From: Paracoccaceae bacterium | Lineage (GTDB): Bacteria; Pseudomonadota; Alphaproteobacteria; Rhodobacterales; Rhodobacteraceae | Assembly (NCBI GenBank): GCA_024236495.1 | Contig: JACKKJ010000001.1 | Coordinates: forward strand, 496,001-560,000 | Length of the DNA: 64,000 nucleotides | Direction of reading: 5' to 3' | Shown: positions 59,011-64,000 of the stretch, in pieces | How positions within the stretch are numbered: the stretch's first letter is position 1 | Layout of the letters: the number at the start of each line of letters is the position of its first letter | Notes under the pieces: generated by a model | What the model saw: only the letters and a program-made list of their open reading frames with translations | What the model was told of the DNA's origin: nothing | Databases searched by the model: none | Program-made: the position numbers and the translations under genes

Positions 59011-60291
59011 ATGGCGGAACTGCTGATTGGCCAGACCCTTCGCTTCGAAGGCAACCCGACCACCGACGGACCGGGCGTGGCGCGCCATTGCACCCACGGC
59101 GGCGTCCTGATCGAGGGCGGGCAGATCGCCGCCGTCGGCGAGGCGGACGACCTGCGCCGCGCCCATCCCGACGCGAAGGTGACCGACCACGGCGCCGCGC
59201 TCATCTCTGCGGGTTTCATCGACGCGCATGTGCACTACCCCCAGACCGCGATGATCGCGAGCTGGGGCAAGCGGCTGATCGACTGGCTGAACAGCTACAC
59301 CTTCCCCGAGGAGATGCGGTTTGCCGATCCCGCCTACGCGGCAGGGATCGCGAAGACCTATTTCGACCTGACGCTCGCGAACGGGACGACCACCGTCTGT
59401 TCCTACTGCACAATCCATCCCGAAAGCGTGGATGCCTTCTTTGCCGAGGCGCGGGCGCGCGGGGTGCGCGCCTTTGCCGGCAAGACCTGCATGGACCGCA
59501 ACGCGCCCGACGGGCTTTGCGACACGCCGCAATCGGCCTATGACGACAGCCGACGCCTGCGCGACCGCTGGCACGGTGTGGACCGCCTGAACTACGTCGT
59601 CACCCCGCGCTTCTCCCCCACCTCGACCGAGGCGCAGCTTGAGGCGATGGGCGCGCTCTGGTCCGAAAGCCCCGGTTGCCTGATGCAGACCCACCTGAGC
59701 GAACAGACCGACGAGGTCGCCTGGGTGCGGTCGCTGTTTCCAGACGCGCGCGACTACCTCGACACCTACGAACGCTTCGGCCTTGTCGGCCCCGGCGCGC
59801 TTTTCGGCCATGCGATCTATCTGGAGCCGCGCGAACACGCCCGCCTGAAGGAGGCGGACGCCAGCCTGATCCATTGCCCGACCTCCAACACCTTCATCGG
59901 ATCGGGCCTTTTCGACATGGACGGGATGACGCGCGGCGGCTACCGGGTCGGGCTTGCGACCGACACCGGCGGGGGCTCCAGCTTCTCGATGCTGCGCACG
60001 ATGGCGGCAGCCTACGAGGTGGCGCAACTGCGCCATCGCGCGCTCCACCCGTCGGAGCTTTGGTGGCTTGCCACGCAAGGGTCCGCCCGCGCGCTGCGCG
60101 CCGACGACCGCATCGGCAACCTCGCCCCGGGAATGGAAGCCGACATCGTCGTGATCGACCTCGCATCGACCCCGGCCATTGCCCAGCGCTCGGCCCGCGC
60201 CCGCGACATCTGGGAGGCGATCTTCCCGACCATCATGATGGGGGATGACCGCGCGGTGAAGGCGGTCCTGGTCGGCGGCAAGCCGGCCTGA
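59011..60291 (+). CDS. guaD: guanine deaminase
   Basis: A 426-residue zinc amidohydrolase turning guanine into xanthine and ammonia. Motifs are GFIDAHVHYPQ (about 68), the KTCMDRNAPDGLCD segment characteristic of guanine deaminases (about 162), TAVT-like VVTPRFSPTST, THLSEQTDEV (about 226), GHAIYLE and ATDTGGGSSFSMLRTM. The start at 59011 (MAELLIGQTLRFEG) lies just beyond a weak AGGGA. It is convergent with the amine oxidase and in the same neighbourhood as 8-oxoguanine deaminase. Confidence 0.94.
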   Translation: MAELLIGQTLRFEGNPTTDGPGVARHCTHGGVLIEGGQIAAVGEADDLRRAHPDAKVTDHGAALISAGFIDAHVHYPQTAMIASWGKRLIDWLNSYTFPEEMRFADPAYAAGIAKTYFDLTLANGTTTVCSYCTIHPESVDAFFAEARARGVRAFAGKTCMDRNAPDGLCDTPQSAYDDSRRLRDRWHGVDRLNYVVTPRFSPTSTEAQLEAMGALWSESPGCLMQTHLSEQTDEVAWVRSLFPDARDYLDTYERFGLVGPGALFGHAIYLEPREHARLKEADASLIHCPTSNTFIGSGLFDMDGMTRGGYRVGLATDTGGGSSFSMLRTMAAAYEVAQLRHRALHPSELWWLATQGSARALRADDRIGNLAPGMEADIVVIDLASTPAIAQRSARARDIWEAIFPTIMMGDDRAVKAVLVGGKPA

Positions 60292-60298
60292 ACCCTGC

Positions 60299-61540
60299 CT
60301 AGGCAGCGAGCCCCGCCGCGACACGCGCGGCGACATCGCGCCCGCTTTGATAGGCGCCGTGCGCCGTCGCCTGCCACCGGGGCGAAAACGCCTCGCCGGC
60401 AAAGGCGATGCGTCCGGTATCGGCGGCGATCATCCGGTCCCGGCTCTCCGCGCGCCCCGCGGCAGAATAGCTGTAGCCGCCGCGCACCAGCGGATCGCCG
60501 CCCCAGCCGGTCACGGCGGACGCGGTCACGAGGCCACGGAATTGCGCCCCGAACGCGCTGGCCAGCACCGTCAGGGCAAAATCGGTCATCGCACCGGCGC
60601 CTTCCGCCGAAAGCCCGCGCGCCAGCGCCCCGGCCATGTGCAGGATCATCTTCGGCGCGGCCCCCGGCACGATCTGGACATAGGGTGCCTTCGCGGGTTC
60701 GCCGGTATCCACCGCGATCCCGTCCATCTCGGAAAGCCCGTCCGGCAGGTGCCGCAGCGCCAGCGCGACCTTCTCGTAGGCGCCGCAGGGCACGTCGGCC
60801 ATCAGCCCGACAAGATCGCGCGCCTCCCCCGCCGGCAACGCGATCGCGCCCGACAGCAGGACATTCGTCGACACCGTCACGATTGCCGCCCGCGCCTCGA
60901 TCGTTCCCTGCGCGGTAGCGACGCGAACCCCGCCGGGCCGGTCCTCGATCCCTGTCACCGTCACCCCGGTGCGCGGCGCAAGCCCTTCCGCCATCCGCTC
61001 GATCAGCGCGCCGTAGCCCGTCCGCACGATCCAGTCTACCCCCGTGTCGGCATAGGCCGCATAACCCCGGGCCGAGGCACGCTCCGGCTCGTCGCAGGCC
61101 ATGAGCCGCATGAGGTAGAGAAGAAAGGGATCGTCATGACCGCCCGCCGCCAGTGCCTCCGCGATGGTCGGCTCCCCGGCCGCCCCGGCCGCATAGACGG
61201 CATCGAACCCCGCGTCGGTCCGTGCATCGATACCGGCCGACTCCGCCTCCGAAAGCCTGAGACCATGGCGCCAGTACGCGCGCCGCGTCCTGTCATGCGA
61301 CCGGTCGTAAAGCGTGCCCAGCCGGTCTGCCCAGGGCACCAGCGGATTGACGTCGGCGCAATGCAGCCACTGGCACCCCCGATCCCAGTACCCGGGCAGC
61401 GATGCCCGGTCGGTATGGGCCCGCCCGCCGACGCGCTGCGCCGCTTCGAGAATGGTGAAGGGGATGCCCCTGCCCTGAAGCTCCAGCCCTGCCCCGATCC
61501 CGGCGGCACCCGCCCCGACGATCACAACCCCTGCCGGCAT
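60299..61540 (-). CDS. flavin amine oxidase
   Basis: A 413-residue FAD oxidoreductase. The N-terminal Rossmann motif VIVGAGAAGIGAGLELQG (5-22) is followed by the ADP-binding ILEAAQRVGGRAHTD (about 30-45), and the C-terminal FAD motif is IAFAGEAFSPRWQATAHGAYQSGRD. This is the monoamine/polyamine oxidase family, with the aromatic-cage residues not resolved. GGGAGGTGAGG precedes the ATG at 61540. It lies next to guanine and 8-oxoguanine deaminase genes, but no substrate is suggested by that. Confidence 0.86.
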   Translation of the reverse strand: MPAGVVIVGAGAAGIGAGLELQGRGIPFTILEAAQRVGGRAHTDRASLPGYWDRGCQWLHCADVNPLVPWADRLGTLYDRSHDRTRRAYWRHGLRLSEAESAGIDARTDAGFDAVYAAGAAGEPTIAEALAAGGHDDPFLLYLMRLMACDEPERASARGYAAYADTGVDWIVRTGYGALIERMAEGLAPRTGVTVTGIEDRPGGVRVATAQGTIEARAAIVTVSTNVLLSGAIALPAGEARDLVGLMADVPCGAYEKVALALRHLPDGLSEMDGIAVDTGEPAKAPYVQIVPGAAPKMILHMAGALARGLSAEGAGAMTDFALTVLASAFGAQFRGLVTASAVTGWGGDPLVRGGYSYSAAGRAESRDRMIAADTGRIAFAGEAFSPRWQATAHGAYQSGRDVAARVAAGLAA

Positions 61541-61640
61541 CCTCACCTCCCGCGCCCGGACCCACCCGCAGGGGCCGCCCCCTTTTCTAGGCCGGCAGGC
61601 CGGGCGCCACAACCTGCCTCGCGCCCCGCCGCTCCCGTCT

Positions 61641-61689
61641 TCTTCTTTTCGGAAATATCCTCGGGGGTCCGGGGGCAGACGGCCCCCGG
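61641..61689 (-). repeat. intergenic hairpin repeat, copy 4
   Basis: On the minus strand: stem CCGGGGGC/GCCCCCGG with a 5-base loop, then ACCCCCGAGGATATTTCC and AAAAGAAGA. It lies between the 8-oxoguanine deaminase stop and the amine oxidase start, sense to both. Its tail has an extra base in GGATATTT and ends AAGAAGA instead of AAGATGAAG. Confidence 0.72.
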
Positions 61690-61692
61690 GGC

Positions 61693-63030
61693 CTATCCGG
61701 CCAGGCGCGCGGCCAGTCGGTTCTGGGTCTCGATCACGCGCGGCAGATCGATCGTCGCGACCTGCCCGCCCCGCACCACCTGGCGGCCCTCGACGAAAAG
61801 ATCCCGCACCCGCGCCGGCCCGCAAAGGATCAGCGCCGCCACCGGGTCCCATGCCCCCGCGGCCTCGATCCCCGAGACGTCCCAGACCGCGACATCCGCC
61901 CGCTTGCCGGGTTCGAGCGATCCGCAGTCGCCCCGCCCCAGCACCCGCGCGCCGCCGAGCGTCGCGATCTCGAGCGCCTCGCGCGCGCTCATCGCATCCG
62001 CGCCCCGCGCCACGCGCTGCAAGAGCATTGCCTGGCGCGCCTCGCCGATCAGGTTGCCCGCGTCGTTCGAGGCGGATCCGTCCACCCCGAGACCCACCTT
62101 CACGCCACGGTCACGCATCGCGCGGACCGGCGCGATCCCGGACCCGAGACGGCAGTTCGAACAGGGGCAATGCGCCACACCAGTGCGGCTTTGGGCGAAA
62201 AGGTCGATCTCGCCCGCGTCGAGCTTGACGCAATGGGCGTGCCAGACATCGTTCCCGGTCCAGCCCAGATCTTCGGCATACTGGCCCGGGCGGCAACCAA
62301 ACTGCGCCAACGAATAGGCGATATCCTCGTCGTTCTCGGCCAGGTGGGTGTGCAGCATCACGCCCTTGTCGCGCGCCAGAAGGGCGGCTTCCCGCATCAG
62401 GTCACGGCTGACCGAGAAGGGCGAACAGGGCGCCAGCCCCACCCGCACCATCGCGCCCTCGGCCGGGTCGTGGAAGGCATCGACCACCCGCGCCATGTCC
62501 TTCAGGATGTCTTCCTCCCGCTCGACCAGCGTGTCCGGCGGCAGGCCGCCCGCGCTTTCGCCGATGGACATGGCGCCGCGCGTGGGGTGAAACCGCATCC
62601 CGATCTCGCGCGCCGCGTCGATCGTGTCCTCGAGCCTCGCGCCATTGGGGTAAAGATAAAGATGATCGGAGGTCAGCGTGCAGCCCGACAGCGCCAGTTC
62701 GGCAAGGCCGGTCAGCGCCGACACCCGCATCTCCTCGGGCCCGAAGCGCGACCAGATCGGGTAAAGCGTCCTGAGCCAGCCGAACAGAAGCGCGTCCTGC
62801 CCGCCGGGCACGGCACGGGTCAGCGTCTGGTAAAGATGGTGATGCGTGTTGACGAGCCCCGGCGTCACCACGCAGCCGCGCGCCTCGACGACCGTGCCCC
62901 GCGTCGTCAGCCCCTGCCCGACCGCCGCGACGGTTCCGTCGCGGACAAGCACGTCGCCACGGGCGACTTCGGATCGGGCGGCGTCCATCGTGACGACGGC
63001 CTCGGCGTTACGGATCAGGATTTCGGTCAT
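61693..63030 (-). CDS. 8-oxoguanine deaminase (AtzF/TrzN-like amidohydrolase)
   Basis: A 445-residue zinc amidohydrolase. The metal site is NTHHHLYQTLTRA (about 62-74), HTHLAENDED (about 208), HAHCVKLD (about 240) and GVDGSASNDAGNL (about 300), with CPCSNCRLGSGIAPV before it. This set matches bacterial 8-oxoguanine deaminases, which convert the oxidised base to urate-like 8-oxoxanthine. Related isocytosine or cytosine deaminases cannot be excluded. GGGGGAAC precedes the ATG at 63030. Confidence 0.85.
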   Translation of the reverse strand: MTEILIRNAEAVVTMDAARSEVARGDVLVRDGTVAAVGQGLTTRGTVVEARGCVVTPGLVNTHHHLYQTLTRAVPGGQDALLFGWLRTLYPIWSRFGPEEMRVSALTGLAELALSGCTLTSDHLYLYPNGARLEDTIDAAREIGMRFHPTRGAMSIGESAGGLPPDTLVEREEDILKDMARVVDAFHDPAEGAMVRVGLAPCSPFSVSRDLMREAALLARDKGVMLHTHLAENDEDIAYSLAQFGCRPGQYAEDLGWTGNDVWHAHCVKLDAGEIDLFAQSRTGVAHCPCSNCRLGSGIAPVRAMRDRGVKVGLGVDGSASNDAGNLIGEARQAMLLQRVARGADAMSAREALEIATLGGARVLGRGDCGSLEPGKRADVAVWDVSGIEAAGAWDPVAALILCGPARVRDLFVEGRQVVRGGQVATIDLPRVIETQNRLAARLAG

Positions 63031-63175
63031 GCGTTCCCCCTGGTGCCACCCCTTCGGCGGATCGGGAACGGCCCGGCGACAGAAGGGGGAAGGACTCGCC
63101 CGGCCGCACAAGGATAACGGGTCGCACGCCGGCCCGCTACCGGCGCGCGGTGGAAACTGCTTCTTGCGGTTCCAG

Positions 63176-63988
63176 TCAATCGCTTCGGTTCAGCAGCTCC
63201 AGCGCCGCGGCGTGGACCTGCGGGTTGGCCGCGGCGATGGCCTGTCCGCCGCCGTGGGCGGGGCCGCCCTGCCAGTCGGTGACGATACCGCCCGCCGCCT
63301 CGATCACCGCGATCGGGGCCTGGATGTCGTAGGCCGACAGGCCCGCCTCGATCACCAGGTCGACCTGGCCCGCCGCGACGAGCGCGTAGGCATAGCAATC
63401 CATCCCGTAGCGCGTCAGCCGCGCTTGCGCCGCGACACGGCGGAAGGCCGCGCCTTCCTGTGGGGTTCCGACCTCGGGGAAGGTGGTGAAAAGGATCGCC
63501 TCCGACATGGGCCGGGGCGCTCGCGTGGCAAGGCCCCGTCGCCCCCGCGGCCCCACGACCTCGGCCACGCCGAAGCCGCCGACAAAGCGTTCGCCGATGT
63601 AGGGCTGATCAATCACCCCCAGCACCGGGCCGTCTTCGTCAGCCAGCGCGATCAGGACACCCCAGGTCGGCGTTCCCGACATATAGGCCCGCGTCCCGTC
63701 GATGGGGTCCAGAACCCAGGTCAGCCCCGAACGCCCGGCGCTTCGGCCCATCTCCTCGCCGAAGACGGCGTCCTCGGGGCGTTCCCGTGCCAGGATGTCG
63801 CGCATCGCGGCCTCGGCCGCGCGATCGGCCACGGTCACCGGGTCGAAGGCGGTCGCGGCCTTGCTTTCGACCGGCAGGTCGGATGTGCGGAAATGGGCCA
63901 GGGTCTCGCGGCGCGCCGCGTCGGCGATGCGATGTGCGGTCGCAATCGCCGCGCGGCGGCCATCGGGAGAAATCGTCAATCGTGTCAT
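63176..63988 (-). CDS. hisN: inositol-monophosphatase-family phosphatase, probably histidinol-phosphatase
   Basis: A 270-residue Mg/Li-sensitive phosphatase with the metal residues in GEEMG (about 76), LDPIDGTRAYMSG (about 92-104) and AYDIQAPIAVIEAAGG (about 218-233). The order and length fit HisN-type histidinol-phosphate phosphatases, which replace HisB in many alphaproteobacteria; 3'-phosphoadenosine phosphatase (CysQ) or IMPase are alternatives. The start at 63988 is close to the window end, so anything upstream is unseen. Confidence 0.82.
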   Translation of the reverse strand: MTRLTISPDGRRAAIATAHRIADAARRETLAHFRTSDLPVESKAATAFDPVTVADRAAEAAMRDILARERPEDAVFGEEMGRSAGRSGLTWVLDPIDGTRAYMSGTPTWGVLIALADEDGPVLGVIDQPYIGERFVGGFGVAEVVGPRGRRGLATRAPRPMSEAILFTTFPEVGTPQEGAAFRRVAAQARLTRYGMDCYAYALVAAGQVDLVIEAGLSAYDIQAPIAVIEAAGGIVTDWQGGPAHGGGQAIAAANPQVHAAALELLNRSD

Positions 63989-64000
63989 CGTTCCCTCGGC

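Noticed and set aside
1..64000. Mobile island, prophage, insertion sequence, tRNA or rRNA
   Set aside because: No integrase, transposase, terminal repeats, tRNA cloverleaf or rRNA sequence was recognised; composition is uniform apart from the glyS patch.

Overview
The window is a gene-dense stretch (genes fill all but about 5 percent of it, and no gap exceeds 300 bases) of a G+C-rich chromosome, very probably an alphaproteobacterium of the order Rhodobacterales (Rhodobacter/Paracoccus/Roseobacter type). The clues are the codon bias, the glyQ - small membrane protein - glyS - PEP-enzyme order, FolE2 in place of FolE, a SAM-II riboswitch before metZ, a BetI/ChoXWV choline locus, a ScfR/PccR-type regulator, and a recurring intergenic GC hairpin followed by an ATTT...AAG tail. 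There is no phage, insertion sequence, CRISPR array, rRNA or tRNA. It reads as ordinary core chromosome with a few unusual proteins and control sites.

Layout. 1-8.6 kb: 2-aminoethylphosphonate transaminase (phnW, cut by the window edge) divergent from its LysR regulator; a GntR regulator, a HAD nucleotidase, a small membrane protein, a UbiH-type hydroxylase; a class V aminotransferase behind two overlapping Lrp/AsnC genes, which are divergent from ilvC. 8.6-13.1 kb: membrane protein, then folB-folP-glmM, and a SleB-type wall hydrolase. 13.3-19.6 kb: glyQ-(DUF6446-like)-glyS, then a PPDK-like enzyme with a worn-down nucleotide-binding half. 19.8-26.1 kb: a secreted SPOR/PG-binding pseudo-protease, a ThDP enzyme coupled to two tandem trkH genes. 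26.2-31.3 kb: folE2, metZ under a SAM-II riboswitch plus terminator, a lipoprotein, a Zc3h12a-like nuclease, yciB, an EamA transporter. 31.3-42.5 kb: ftsY, an AlkB-like hydroxylase, a secreted protein, xseA/purD divergent pair, an MFS transporter, a ScfR-type regulator with TTTGCAAA half-sites, DUF465, pabB-pabC, DUF1003.

42.6-49.0 kb: choline locus. betI, a serine/threonine dehydratase-like gene and betA run one way and choXWV the other, with a shared 16-base operator beside each divergent start. 49.0-56.0 kb: EamA transporter, ArgO-type exporter divergent from an ArgP-type regulator, yebC, two convergent SLC13-type transporters. 56.0-64.0 kb: mgtE-fthC-ymdB, then guanine deaminase, a flavin amine oxidase, 8-oxoguanine deaminase and an inositol-monophosphatase-family phosphatase.

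Functional threads: folate synthesis and recycling recurs (folB, folP, folE2, pabB, pabC, fthC); osmolyte/one-carbon supply (choline to betaine, methionine via metZ); purine-base deamination; and ion transport (TrkH, MgtE). I found no convincing wholly new multi-gene system. The most unusual items are the divergent PPDK-like protein, the FolB fusion, the dead protease, the low-GC patch inside glyS and the four-copy intergenic repeat.
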